From: Paenibacillus kobensis NBRC 15729
GTDB taxonomy: Bacteria > Bacillota > Bacilli > Paenibacillales > Paenibacillaceae
Length of the DNA stretch: 61,664 bases
Reading direction: 5' to 3'
NCBI RefSeq assembly: GCF_004000825.1
Contig: NZ_BILZ01000036.1
Location: 1 to 61,664 of the forward strand
Shown: piece by piece, positions 47,454 to 56,337 of the stretch
How the letters are laid out: the number at the start of each line of letters is the position of its first letter
Position numbering within the stretch: the first letter of the stretch is position 1
Notes under the pieces: model-generated
What the model was told of the DNA's origin: nothing
The model's input: only the letters and a program-made list of their open reading frames with translations
Databases searched by the model: none
Translations under genes and position numbers: made by a program

Positions 47454-48512
47454 ATGGATTCGCAATCGCCGCTGCCGCCCCGATCCTCGAGCAAACGCTC
47501 ATCCGGGAACGTTCAGCCTCACAAATCAGTCAAGCCGCCTAAGAAGAGAAGAGTTCGCTGGGGGCGCATATTCGGGCTATTGCTAATTGCCATTATTCTG
47601 ATCGTTGGCGGGTACGCCGCTAGTCTGTTTTTAAAGGCGAACGAGGCGATCAAGCATATTTCGCTTCCGGGCGTTGATACGAAGGTGGCGCCTGAAGACT
47701 CTGTCAAGGTGAAGCCGACGGCGATGCTGTTGCTTGGTCTTGACTCCAGGGAAGCGACAGGCACGCTGAATACGGACGTCATCATGATTATGGCGATGAA
47801 TCCGGAGACGAAGAAGGCAACCGTCGTGACGGTTCCGCGCGATACGAAGATAGAGCTTGCCCGTTATACGGCTCATAAAGCGAACGGCTATTATTCCATT
47901 TTTTATAGGCAGGCGCTTAAGGAAACGAACGACAAAGACAAAGCGAAGCTTGCAGCGCTTGATGAGATGAAGACGATGTTCGGCCGGTATTTCGGCATCG
48001 ACATCGGGTACGCGACTATCGTCAACTTCAAAGGCTTCTCCGACGTTGTCGACGCGTTAGGCGGCGTGGAAGTGGACGTCGATATGGACATGCATTATGT
48101 CGATAGTGCTGACGGAACGAATATCGACCTTAAGAAAGGCCGCCAGGAATTGGACGGCGACGATGCACTCGACTTCGTCCGTTACCGCAAATCGAACGAC
48201 GGTAAGAACATGTCGAGCGATTTCGACCGCAACCGCCGTCAGAGCGAAGTGATCGGTGAAATCGTCGACCGTCTGAAGTCGCTCGGAAGCGTCAACAAGT
48301 ACGGCTCCGTTATTGAAGCGGTAGGCAACAATATGAAAACCGACGTTCCGCAATCCGAGCTGCGTCAATTGATGTTGACGTACTTCGGCATTAGCCGGAC
48401 GGATGTCGAGTTCAAGCCGCTTGCCGGCAATTGGAAGAGCCCGTACGTATATGCCGACGAACAGAGTCTGGCCGATGCGAGACAAGCGCTTAGAGCCCAA
48501 TTGCAGCAATAA
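47454..48512 (+). CDS. LCP family cell-wall ligase (LytR-CpsA-Psr)
   Basis: LCP proteins attach teichoic acid or other glycopolymers to peptidoglycan. The 352-residue product has a basic N-terminus, one transmembrane helix (GLLLIAIILIVGGYAASLF, about residues 41-59) and an extracellular LCP domain with MLLLGLDSRE, VTVPRDTKIEL, LGGVEVDVDMDM and DALDFVRYRKS, which supply the phosphate- and metal-binding Arg and Asp residues. AAAGGTGTG precedes ATG 47454. The acceptor polymer is not predictable. Confidence 0.93.
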   Translation: MDSQSPLPPRSSSKRSSGNVQPHKSVKPPKKRRVRWGRIFGLLLIAIILIVGGYAASLFLKANEAIKHISLPGVDTKVAPEDSVKVKPTAMLLLGLDSREATGTLNTDVIMIMAMNPETKKATVVTVPRDTKIELARYTAHKANGYYSIFYRQALKETNDKDKAKLAALDEMKTMFGRYFGIDIGYATIVNFKGFSDVVDALGGVEVDVDMDMHYVDSADGTNIDLKKGRQELDGDDALDFVRYRKSNDGKNMSSDFDRNRRQSEVIGEIVDRLKSLGSVNKYGSVIEAVGNNMKTDVPQSELRQLMLTYFGISRTDVEFKPLAGNWKSPYVYADEQSLADARQALRAQLQQ

Positions 48513-48536
48513 GGGTAGTACGATTGAACAAGGTTA

Positions 48537-48545
48537 TGGTATAAT
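48537..48545 (+). promoter_or_regulatory. Extended -10 promoter for the small gene at 48588
   Basis: TGG directly before TATAAT (48540-48545) fits an extended -10 element. TTGAAC at 48524 is too close to serve as -35. Confidence 0.6.
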
Positions 48546-48587
48546 ACGGTTACGTTAGCGTACTCCATAGCCAAGGAGGTCATGCGG

Positions 48588-48770
48588 ATGACCGAACCGA
48601 TTAACGGATTGGCCCAATCGTTCTACCGTCTAGCTGGTAAGCCGAATGACGGTTCGTGGTCGGGAACGACTGCGGACGACACGCTGCGTCTTCACAATGC
48701 AAATTTGAATAAGAAACGGACGACGAATGCGCCGAAAGGACAAGTGTTGGCCGACATGAAAGAAGCCTAG
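48588..48770 (+). CDS. Hypothetical 60-residue protein
   Basis: The product begins MTEPINGLAQSFYRLAGKPNDG and is hydrophilic, ending in DMKEA. AAGGAGG (48573-48579) is 8 bases from ATG 48588, better than ATG 48582. It has its own extended -10 promoter, and its stop codon lies inside a perfect terminator stem. I do not recognise the family. Confidence 0.75.
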   Translation: MTEPINGLAQSFYRLAGKPNDGSWSGTTADDTLRLHNANLNKKRTTNAPKGQVLADMKEA

Positions 48771-48791
48771 CGAATATCGCTAGGCTTTTTG
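48763..48791 (+). terminator. Terminator overlapping the stop of the small gene
   Basis: AAGCCTAGCGA pairs perfectly with TCGCTAGGCTT (48763-48787), followed by TTTG. The TAG stop (48768-48770) is within the left arm. It may also serve the convergent lipoprotein gene, whose minus-strand tail after the stem is TCTTTC. Confidence 0.88.
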
Positions 48792-48839
48792 TGTACTTTT
48801 CATGGATTTAGCCTTCAATCCGTTCAGGAAGCCGAAGCG

Positions 48840-49394
48840 TTACGTTTGCTTCTTCATTTGCGGAGTTCCAGCCTTGCCAGGTCCCGGAACTGGGCGGAGT
48901 GTGTCACGCGGCATCTGCGGCACGATTCGGCCGATAATGTCGGACATCTCCTCAGCAAAGCCTTGTACCGGACGACCGCGTCTTACATCGGCTCCGATCT
49001 CCCTCAGCCGCTGTGCCAGATCAATGTCCGCCGTAACGACAGCATCGATGCCGTAAGGGTCCTTGCGGAAAGCTTCCGCTACCGAATATTTAATCGTACC
49101 GATGCGGGAACGGTCCAGCTTGCTGTCCACATCGATTCCGACGACGGCCAAATTGCCCGCAATGACGCAGTGGGCGTTCTTCACGCCCGGAATCCTTTTC
49201 GCCAGCGACTCGAGATGAAGCTCGACTTTCCTCGGATCGGTAATAGCTTTCGCCCGAGGCGTGGTCTGCTGGGCTCTGACGCGATCATTATTCTGAGGAG
49301 AGGGTGATGTTTCGTTGCGCGCTACGGTGCCACAGCCAGCTGCAAGCAGGCATATGACCGTAACGGACGCAAGGCAACTGAGGAACGAGCGCAT
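48840..49394 (-). CDS. ylaJ: YhcN/YlaJ family sporulation lipoprotein
   Basis: The 184-residue protein begins MRSFLSCLASVTVICLLAAGC, a lipoprotein signal with lipobox LAAGC. The YhcN/YlaJ domain follows, with KVELHLESLAKRIPGVKNA and AVVTADIDLAQRLREIG. These proteins occur in the spore membrane and affect germination. The frame extends to 49577, but the lipoprotein start is at 49394 with AAAGGT upstream. Gene order typA-ylaH-ylaJ-ylaK agrees with Bacillus, although the direction is reversed. Confidence 0.92.
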   Translation of the reverse strand: MRSFLSCLASVTVICLLAAGCGTVARNETSPSPQNNDRVRAQQTTPRAKAITDPRKVELHLESLAKRIPGVKNAHCVIAGNLAVVGIDVDSKLDRSRIGTIKYSVAEAFRKDPYGIDAVVTADIDLAQRLREIGADVRRGRPVQGFAEEMSDIIGRIVPQMPRDTLRPVPGPGKAGTPQMKKQT

Positions 49395-49513
49395 TTCGCC
49401 ACCAGACCTTTCACAATCACATTTTGTCGTCGCTGCATAGTTTGCCCGAAGCTGAATATGGTTATGTATGCCTTTCGTCAAACGATCGATACTCGGCGCC
49501 AGGAGGGTCCGCG

Positions 49514-50845
49514 ATGAAAAAAATTTTCGTACTCGATACGAATGTGCTGCTCCACGATCCGCAAGCCATCTTCGCATTTGACGATAATGAGGTCATCATT
49601 CCGGCGATTGTACTCGAAGAGATCGACTCCAAGAAGCGGCTCGCAGATGAGCTTGGCCGCAATGCGCGAACCGTATCAAGGCTGCTCGACCGGATGCGTG
49701 AAGAAGGCCATCTGCACGAGGGCATCGTATTACGTAGCGGCGGACTGCTGAAAGTGGAATTAAATCATCGGAGCTTCGTCCGCGTACAAGAAATGTTCGG
49801 CGAAATGTCCAACGACAACCGGATACTCGCCGTGGCGCTTAATTATCATATGGAGGAACAGGACAAAGGAACGAACGCGCGAACGGTACTCGTAAGCAAG
49901 GACGTTCTAGTCCGGATTAAAGCGGATGTGCTCGGGTTGGAGGCGCAAGATTATTTGTCCGACCGTACCGTATCAGCGACGGACCTGTACGGCGGTTATT
50001 CGACTCTTCACGTTCATCCGTCCGTCATCGACGAGTTTTATACGTACCGGTTTTTATCCGTAAAATCATTGAATCTGACGATGAAGCTGTTTCCGAATGA
50101 ATTCGTTATTCTGCGCGATGAGATGGGGACGTCGAAATCGGCTCTGTTGAAAGTAAGCCAGGACGGCGTCAGACTGGAGCCTTTATATTTAAGCAACGAT
50201 GCGGTATGGGGCATTACGGCGCGCAACGCGCAGCAGCGTATGGCGCTGGAGCTGCTGCTCAACGACGATATCCCGCTGGTGACGCTGACAGGCAAAGCCG
50301 GTACCGGCAAGACGCTTCTGGCGCTTGCTGCAGGCTTGCTGAAAGTAGAGGATGAGCATAAGTACAAGAAGCTGCTCATTGCTCGTCCTGTCGTCCCGAT
50401 GGGCAAAGATATTGGATATCTGCCTGGTGAGAAGGAAGAGAAGCTTCGCCCGTGGATGCAGCCGATTTACGACAATCTTGAATATTTGTTCGATACGAAG
50501 AAGAGCGGCGATATCGATAAAATATTGATGGGACTCGGAAGCATACAAGTCGAAGCGCTCACTTATATTCGCGGACGTTCCATTCCAGGGCAGTTCATCA
50601 TCATTGACGAGGCACAAAATTTGACGCGCCACGAAGTGAAGACGATCGTGTCGCGTGTCGGCGAAGGAAGCAAAATCGTTCTGATGGGAGATCCGGAGCA
50701 GATCGATCATCCTTATCTCGATTCCATCAGCAATGGGTTGACACATATCGTTGAGCGGTTTAAAGCAGAAGCTTCCAGCGGTCATATTACGCTTGAGAAG
50801 GGCGAACGCTCGAAACTCGCGCAGCTCGCCGCTGATTTGCTGTAG
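49514..50845 (+). CDS. ylaK: PIN-PhoH ATPase/ribonuclease (YlaK-like)
   Basis: The 443-residue protein has an N-terminal PIN nuclease domain (about residues 1-145) with KIFVLDTNVLLHDP and a C-terminal PhoH ATPase. Walker A is GKAGTGKT (about 259-266) and Walker B is FIIIDEAQNLT (about 365-375), with MGDPEQIDHP. PhoH2-type proteins of this layout unwind and cleave RNA. ATG 49514 follows AGGAGGG; the frame upstream to 49424 is not used. It is divergent from the YlaJ gene. Confidence 0.95.
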   Translation: MKKIFVLDTNVLLHDPQAIFAFDDNEVIIPAIVLEEIDSKKRLADELGRNARTVSRLLDRMREEGHLHEGIVLRSGGLLKVELNHRSFVRVQEMFGEMSNDNRILAVALNYHMEEQDKGTNARTVLVSKDVLVRIKADVLGLEAQDYLSDRTVSATDLYGGYSTLHVHPSVIDEFYTYRFLSVKSLNLTMKLFPNEFVILRDEMGTSKSALLKVSQDGVRLEPLYLSNDAVWGITARNAQQRMALELLLNDDIPLVTLTGKAGTGKTLLALAAGLLKVEDEHKYKKLLIARPVVPMGKDIGYLPGEKEEKLRPWMQPIYDNLEYLFDTKKSGDIDKILMGLGSIQVEALTYIRGRSIPGQFIIIDEAQNLTRHEVKTIVSRVGEGSKIVLMGDPEQIDHPYLDSISNGLTHIVERFKAEASSGHITLEKGERSKLAQLAADLL

Positions 50846-50974
50846 GAGTTGTTATAGGAGCCGGGCCGGGCAGGCTATATCCTGTCCGGCTTTCATTTTC
50901 ATAAAAGAAGAAGACAATGCAACAGTTCGTTTGTTATGATAACGATATACCTTCATTTGGAAAGGAAGGAAGCT

Positions 50975-52498
50975 GTGTACCGGAAATCTTCGCTGCTGCT
51001 GTTGATTGGTTCATTAGCGGCAGTCATTATTGTATTTCTGTCGCTGATTCGCATACCAAGCGGCCCGTCTTCTCCATCAGCTAAGGGAGGAATGCCGGAA
51101 TCACCTCTTCCGTCAGGCAAGGAAGGCTCTGATCGCCAACACATCGCCGTAAGCGTTTCCATGGCCGATGGGCAATTCAACGATCTGATGGATGCGACTG
51201 CGCGGTTCATGGAGCAGCATTCGAACATCAGCGTCGAGCTGTACAATGTTGATCAGTCAGAGGCATACGAAACGTGGAAAAATAATGCTCAGCTTGGCAT
51301 AGGTGCAGACGTAGCGCTAATGGACAATGAATGGGTCCGGGAATTCGCTGTGCTCGGCTATTTGCAACCGTTGGATGATCTGGTGGCGACGCTGCCTGCC
51401 AATTGGTTGAACGGGCTGTTGGAGCCTGTCAATTGGAACGGCTACTGGTGGGGGCTGCCGAAAGATGCTGATCCGCTCGTCGTTGCGTGGAGCCGGCCGC
51501 TGCTCGATTCACTCACAAGCCAGAGTGTACCGGTCAACTGGAACCGTTTCGTCGAACTGGCGGTATCAGCAGGGGCTTCTGCGCCGGACGTTCCTCTTGT
51601 GAAGTTCGATTCGTCTGATTCCCGTCAGATGCTTGTATGGCTTGATTCTTTCCCGTCAGGCGAACGCGCGGAGATGCTAAGGCCGTTCGGGTCGGAGACT
51701 GCGCAGCGGTTATCGTTTCTTGCCACAGGGAACGGACAAGCCTTTCACATTAGCCGCTCAGGCAACGGCAACCCTGCGGATGCGCTCGCCGCGGGCAAGT
51801 TGTTGTCGGGTGTCATGCATTGGTCGGATATCGAAGCGCTGCCTTCGGACAAGCGTTCTTTGTTAGCGGTTGGCTATCCGAACGGCTGGTACGGAGGCCG
51901 GAGCTTCGTTGTGTTCGCGCACAGCATTGGGAAGGATGAAGCGATCAGGCAGTGGCTGCAGGCAGTAACAGGTGAGACGGAGCAGCAGTCAAACTTCGAC
52001 AGCTACCGTCTGCTTCCGTCGCTCAAACCGTTGTATGCGGCTATCGATACGGAGGCGTATACGGCGAGCGGAAGCCGGAAGGCGGAGTTCGAATGGTTGA
52101 AGCAGTTGGATGCGAAGCCTGCGGAGACGCCGGACCCGCAATGGCCGGTTAGGCTCGTTCGATGGGAGCGGATATGGCAAGAATCGAGCGGCAGCGAACG
52201 GTGGATTACAGAATTAACGGAGCGTTGGAGTGCAGCAGGGACGGCAAGGCAAGAGGCTGAGCTGCCCGGCACCGGTGCGGAAGCAGAGGAAGATGCAGAT
52301 GCAGATTCAGAGTCCGCAGAGACGGTATCCCTCGATGGAAACAATAGTTCTATAGAATCAGGTACTGTAACGGAAGAAGACAATGAAGAAGACGAGAATG
52401 CTGCGGCGGCAGACGAATGGTTGAATACGGAGGCTGATGAAGACATCGGTCCGACGGATTCGTCGCAGCAGCAGGATGACAGCGATACAGAGCGTTAA
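50975..52498 (+). CDS. Extracellular solute-binding family protein with acidic tail
   Basis: The 507-residue protein has an N-terminal anchor or signal (SLLLLIGSLAAVIIVFLSLI, about residues 5-24) without a lipobox Cys. A family 1-type binding domain follows, with ATARFMEQHSNISVELYNVD and GIGADVALMDNEWVREFAVLGYLQPL (quoted in part). The last 75 residues are an Asp/Glu-rich, probably disordered tail. GTG 50975 follows AAGGAAGG. No permease or ATPase gene is near, so it is an orphan; it may not act in transport. Confidence 0.82.
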   Translation: MYRKSSLLLLIGSLAAVIIVFLSLIRIPSGPSSPSAKGGMPESPLPSGKEGSDRQHIAVSVSMADGQFNDLMDATARFMEQHSNISVELYNVDQSEAYETWKNNAQLGIGADVALMDNEWVREFAVLGYLQPLDDLVATLPANWLNGLLEPVNWNGYWWGLPKDADPLVVAWSRPLLDSLTSQSVPVNWNRFVELAVSAGASAPDVPLVKFDSSDSRQMLVWLDSFPSGERAEMLRPFGSETAQRLSFLATGNGQAFHISRSGNGNPADALAAGKLLSGVMHWSDIEALPSDKRSLLAVGYPNGWYGGRSFVVFAHSIGKDEAIRQWLQAVTGETEQQSNFDSYRLLPSLKPLYAAIDTEAYTASGSRKAEFEWLKQLDAKPAETPDPQWPVRLVRWERIWQESSGSERWITELTERWSAAGTARQEAELPGTGAEAEEDADADSESAETVSLDGNNSSIESGTVTEEDNEEDENAAAADEWLNTEADEDIGPTDSSQQQDDSDTER

Positions 52499-52503
52499 CG
52501 GAC

Positions 52504-52537
52504 GAACACCGCCCCCTGTGTAAGGGAGGCGGTGTTC
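52504..52537 (+). terminator. Hairpin between convergent genes
   Basis: GAACACCGCC-x-CCC pairs with GGGAGGCGGTGTTC (one mismatch). It lies between convergent genes. No T-run follows on either strand, so termination is an inference. Confidence 0.5.
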
Positions 52538-52549
52538 GGTCTAAGCGGT

Positions 52550-53635
52550 TTAAAACTTGACGGACAGGGTGACGGTAAGTTCCCCGTCTTGTACGCTCAC
52601 TTCCTTAGCTCGCAGGAAGCTGATAATTTGCTGCGGATAAAAACCAAGATCGAATGATTGCTCCAGCTCGCGCCTTGTCGTATCCGGCAAGGCAAGTCCG
52701 TTAAATTTTAACTCATCAACATGAAACTGAATGCTGCTGCTCGGTTCTGTCTCGATCGTATAGTGGCCTGCCACTTCGATCGACATGCCGCCGCGTTTGC
52801 CGCTGGCGATGACTTGGTCGTTCTCGAACCGGAATTCGAATACGTTGAACATTTCATTCTGGTCCCGCAGGAACGCGTTGAGCGCTTCTTCAGGAATGTG
52901 AAGCGTGTACTGGAAGCCGTCAATTTCGAGATAGTCTTTATGGTCTTGTATCCATTCCGGCAACTGCTTCATTGCTTTCGACAACGCTTCGAAATAGGTG
53001 CGAACTTCGCTTATGCCGGCGCTGTTCCAATAATTCGTCAGCTCGGCCATCATTAACCGAAGCCGATCGGCATCCGAACGTCCGGCGAGCGCCGTATCCA
53101 GCTCTTGTTGAATCTTGGCAACACGCTCGCGCTGGCTAAGCAGATCAGCCTGGACCGTCTCCAGCTTCTGATGGGCTGCTGTCTGCTTGTCATGCTCCTC
53201 GCGCAGCACGCGTGCCTCTTCGGCGTACTGGTACAGCATCGTGCGGTCACGTGAGAAGATGATGTCGATATAATCGAGCATTTGAAGCCATTCCCGCATG
53301 GAATGGAAAGAGAAGAGCGCTTCGAGCAACCAATCGCGTTCCCCCATATAATAGGAGCGCAGAACCTTGCCTGCTTCGTCCCGCTGCTGCTTGATTTGTT
53401 GTTCTTTCTCGTCGATTTTTGCGGCAGATGAGGACAACGAAGATTCCAGCTTGCTCAGTTGATCCTGCACGCGGGCAATTTCCTTGTCAATTTCGACGAC
53501 GGACAAGCTTTTCTCGAGCAGTTGCTGAATCGCTTGTTCCTCAGGCGTAAGGGCGGAGGCCGTTCCGATCGTCTGGAACGACAGCAGCAGCAAAGCGAAG
53601 GCGAACGCTCCGGCACGGCGCAGCAGTGCTGGCAT
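52550..53635 (-). CDS. Secreted coiled-coil protein (PcsB/CwlO-like N-terminal region)
   Basis: The 361-residue protein has a signal peptide (GAFAFALLLLSFQTIGTASA, cut near residue 28). A long coiled coil (about 45-100 and 135-180) follows, with RSYYMGERDWLLEALFSFHS between, as in PcsB/CwlO-type wall hydrolases. The C-terminal half has no NlpC/P60 or peptidase motif and resembles an uncharacterised beta-rich domain. It might be a hydrolase regulator. GAGGGAGG precedes the ATG on the minus strand. Confidence 0.82.
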   Translation of the reverse strand: MPALLRRAGAFAFALLLLSFQTIGTASALTPEEQAIQQLLEKSLSVVEIDKEIARVQDQLSKLESSLSSSAAKIDEKEQQIKQQRDEAGKVLRSYYMGERDWLLEALFSFHSMREWLQMLDYIDIIFSRDRTMLYQYAEEARVLREEHDKQTAAHQKLETVQADLLSQRERVAKIQQELDTALAGRSDADRLRLMMAELTNYWNSAGISEVRTYFEALSKAMKQLPEWIQDHKDYLEIDGFQYTLHIPEEALNAFLRDQNEMFNVFEFRFENDQVIASGKRGGMSIEVAGHYTIETEPSSSIQFHVDELKFNGLALPDTTRRELEQSFDLGFYPQQIISFLRAKEVSVQDGELTVTLSVKF

Positions 53636-53731
53636 GTCGGTACCTCCCTCGGGTATGTAGTCAAGCCTAGTTTAAATGTATGCGGACATCTCATCTATTA
53701 TATCTCAATCCGTCTTAGGAGGAGCAACAAA

Positions 53732-54964
53732 ATGGACAGACCGTCGCAAGAGTTGGCCGTTCGCATTGCAGAAGTCATCAGGAAGGAAGGCGTTCCGGCC
53801 ATGACCATGAACGGTGAAGTGTGCCGCGCGATTCCATTCAACCGGTATATGGCTCTCTGTCTTTATGATGAGCAGTCCGGCTACTATAGGAGCGGCGGCG
53901 TGAGAATCGGGCGTGAAGGAGATTTCTATACAAGCAGTGCGATAGGCGGCGTAATGGGTCAAATGTTGGCGAAGTATCTTCGCGGGGCTTCAATATCTTG
54001 CAGCGAACCGCCTGTCATGATGGAGTGGGCCGCAGGGGCGGGCACGATGACGAGAGATATGCTCGCAGCATGGTCCGATAATGCGCCGGAATGGATGAGC
54101 CGCATCGAATATTGGGCGGTGGACGATCATCCGCAGCATTTGGAGTCGGTACGCGAACTGGCGTATACGGTACTTGCCCGCTCACCTGGGAAACGATCGA
54201 TTCGGTGCGTCAATTCCGCCGAAGCAATGGAAGCATTAGCGGCTCTGCCCCAGGAAAAGACGGTGCTGATTGCTGCGAACGAACTGATCGATGCGATGCC
54301 GGTGCACCGGGTAACGAGATTAGACGGGCAGCTAAAGGAACTTGGCGTATGCATTCAGCCCGACGATGGCGATGACGATTGCTCTGGAATTCCGGGGAGT
54401 CTATCGTTCCGATATGCTTATCTGCCGCTATCAACACCGAAATTAGCTTGGTCAATCGAAGCTGACGGCGTACCATTGGCGGAAGGGCAGGAAACCGAAA
54501 TCAATCTGGCTGCCGAACAATGGCTTGCTGAGCTCGGGGCTGCGGTACAATCGGGCATGCTGCTGCTTGCAGATTACGGGCACGATGCGCAGGAATATCG
54601 TGCCGCTCACCGGATGAAGGGGACGCTGATGTGTTACCGCCGTCATATGGCGCATGACAATCCATTTCTTGATCCCGGAGAACAGGATATTACCGCGCAC
54701 GTCAATTTTACCGCTTTGAAGCGAGCTGCTCAGCAAGCGGGTTGGTCCGTCGCGTATGAGGCGACCCAATTGCAGTTTCTGCTCGAACAAGGCATCCTGG
54801 AGCTGCTGGAAGAGCATGACGGCGCGGATCCGTTCAGCGTGAAGGCCAAGCGCAACCGCGCCGTACGTCAAGTGCTGTTGTCCGACAGCATGAGCGAAAC
54901 ATTCAAAATCATGGTGTTGACGCGGGGCGGATTCACGCTCCCATACGAACGCGCAGCAACATAA
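53732..54964 (+). CDS. SAM-dependent methyltransferase, MidA/NDUFAF7 family
   Basis: The 410-residue protein matches COG1565. It starts with RIAEVIRKEGVPAMTMN, then PFNRYMALCLYDEQSGYY and RIGREGDFYTSSAIGGVMGQ, the family N-terminal pattern. The SAM motif is MEWAAGAGTMTRDML, with ANELIDAMPVHRV further on. The mitochondrial homologue methylates an Arg of complex I subunit NDUFS2; the bacterial target is unknown. AGGAGG precedes ATG 53732. The stop lies inside the terminator stem. Confidence 0.92.
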   Translation: MDRPSQELAVRIAEVIRKEGVPAMTMNGEVCRAIPFNRYMALCLYDEQSGYYRSGGVRIGREGDFYTSSAIGGVMGQMLAKYLRGASISCSEPPVMMEWAAGAGTMTRDMLAAWSDNAPEWMSRIEYWAVDDHPQHLESVRELAYTVLARSPGKRSIRCVNSAEAMEALAALPQEKTVLIAANELIDAMPVHRVTRLDGQLKELGVCIQPDDGDDDCSGIPGSLSFRYAYLPLSTPKLAWSIEADGVPLAEGQETEINLAAEQWLAELGAAVQSGMLLLADYGHDAQEYRAAHRMKGTLMCYRRHMAHDNPFLDPGEQDITAHVNFTALKRAAQQAGWSVAYEATQLQFLLEQGILELLEEHDGADPFSVKAKRNRAVRQVLLSDSMSETFKIMVLTRGGFTLPYERAAT

Positions 54965-55003
54965 GAAGAGCCGGAATCGTAAAGCGATTCCGGCTCTTCT
55001 TAT
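54962..55003 (+). terminator. Bidirectional terminator
   Basis: An 18-bp perfect stem (TAAGAAGAGCCGGAATCG with CGATTCCGGCTCTTCTTA, 54962-55001) with a 4-base loop lies between convergent genes. The left arm includes the TAA stop of the methyltransferase gene. Confidence 0.88.
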
Positions 55004-55029
55004 GTAGAAGCCATTCGTTTGAAGCTGTA

Positions 55030-55266
55030 TTACAATGGGAGACCCATTTTGAATACGGTCCAATAGCTGAAACCAACAAACGAGATGACCATGTATCCCC
55101 AGAACATCAGTATGTATGTACGTTCCGAGAAGTTCAGATAGCCGAGCAAGATGAACGCGGCGGCTTGCATGAAGAACAAGAGCGACATTTCGATCATGTC
55201 TCCTGCAAACGACATCAGTGCAATTACGAGCGTCCAAAAGCCGAGAACTCGAAACATGCGTGCCAT
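55030..55266 (-). CDS. DUF2626 family membrane protein
   Basis: The 78-residue protein has three hydrophobic helices and the family pattern MARMFRVLGFWTLVIALM with GDMIEMSLLFFMQAAAF and WGYMVISFVGFSYWT. Function unknown; it is widespread in Bacillales (YqgY-like). GAGGGGGATGG precedes the ATG on the minus strand. Confidence 0.92.
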   Translation of the reverse strand: MARMFRVLGFWTLVIALMSFAGDMIEMSLLFFMQAAAFILLGYLNFSERTYILMFWGYMVISFVGFSYWTVFKMGLPL

Positions 55267-55539
55267 TCTCCATCCCCCTCTCTTCGATTCGACCTTTTTT
55301 TTCTATTGCTCATTATAACGTTACGTACAAAATGTGTAAACCTGTAAGCGTGACAAACCGGCAAACTTTTTACTTGCCGCCGATACCTGCATCCACTATA
55401 AGTTTGCACAGAAACGGCAGCAATCATGTATGAGCGCATTAAAAAATGGATATATAAATTAGTATCCGATAGATTCTATGAACTCTACCAAGGGCATAGA
55501 GATAAATAAGCGCCTTTAACGTTAGGAGGTTTGGGTAGC

Positions 55540-56187
55540 ATGACAGCAGTCAGACAAGATGCATGGAGTCCCGATGACGACATCATTCTAGCGGAGGTAA
55601 CGCTGCGGCATATTCGGGAAGGCAGCACGCAGTTGGCGGCTTTCGAAGAAGTCGGCGAGCGGATAGGCAGAACCTCTGCGGCTTGCGGTTTCCGCTGGAA
55701 CAGCTGTGTCCGCAAACGGTATGAGGATGCGATTCAAATTGCGAAGCAGCAGCGCCAAAAACGCAACTATTTGAAAAAACAGTCGCTAGTCGCAGCTCCG
55801 CATGTATCGTCTCTCCAGATCGTAGATGAGGATACAAAGTCATTCAAGCATGATCCGATATCGGAGGATAGTATTACGATAGACGGGATCATTCGTTTTC
55901 TGCGGCAGTGGCGGGGAGCCTACTCAGAGATGCAACGGCAAGTGAAAGCGCTTGAGAAAGAACTTCTTGACCGTGAGGAAGAGCTAATCGAGCTTAGAAG
56001 CGAGAATAACCGGTTGAATAGTGAAGTGTCGAATGTCCAGACGGATTATCGGACCGTTAACGATGACTATAAGACGCTTATACAGATTATGGACCGCGCG
56101 CGACGCCTTGCTGTATTGAACGAAGAAGACGAGTTGAAGCCTCGCTTCAAGATGGATGCGAATGGAAACTTGGAACGAATTGAATAA
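55540..56187 (+). CDS. RsfA family transcriptional regulator
   Basis: RsfA-type proteins are Myb-like DNA-binding regulators of prespore genes. The 215-residue product has an N-terminal SANT/Myb region with DAWSPDDDIILAEVTLRHI and GFRWNSCVRKRYEDAI (about residues 6-66) and a C-terminal leucine-zipper coiled coil (about 120-180). ATG 55540 is 10 bases from TAGGAGG; TTG 55531 is too close. It probably acts in sporulation under SigF, but no SigF site was confirmed. Confidence 0.92.
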   Translation: MTAVRQDAWSPDDDIILAEVTLRHIREGSTQLAAFEEVGERIGRTSAACGFRWNSCVRKRYEDAIQIAKQQRQKRNYLKKQSLVAAPHVSSLQIVDEDTKSFKHDPISEDSITIDGIIRFLRQWRGAYSEMQRQVKALEKELLDREEELIELRSENNRLNSEVSNVQTDYRTVNDDYKTLIQIMDRARRLAVLNEEDELKPRFKMDANGNLERIE

Positions 56188-56211
56188 CAATTGCAGCAAT
56201 GCAATGGCGGG

Positions 56212-56245
56212 CGCCCTCGCATAAGTAGATGCGGCGGGCGTTTTT
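56212..56245 (+). terminator. Rho-independent terminator
   Basis: CGCCCTCGCAT pairs with ATGCGGCGGGCG (one bulge), followed by TTTTT. Confidence 0.8.
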
Positions 56246-56337
56246 GCGTTAGGATAGAAGGATAATGCTGACGAGCCTAGCGGATAAGAGCTAGGGGATA
56301 TAGAGGAAGAGTGAAATTAGAGAAGGAGAGGCCGATC

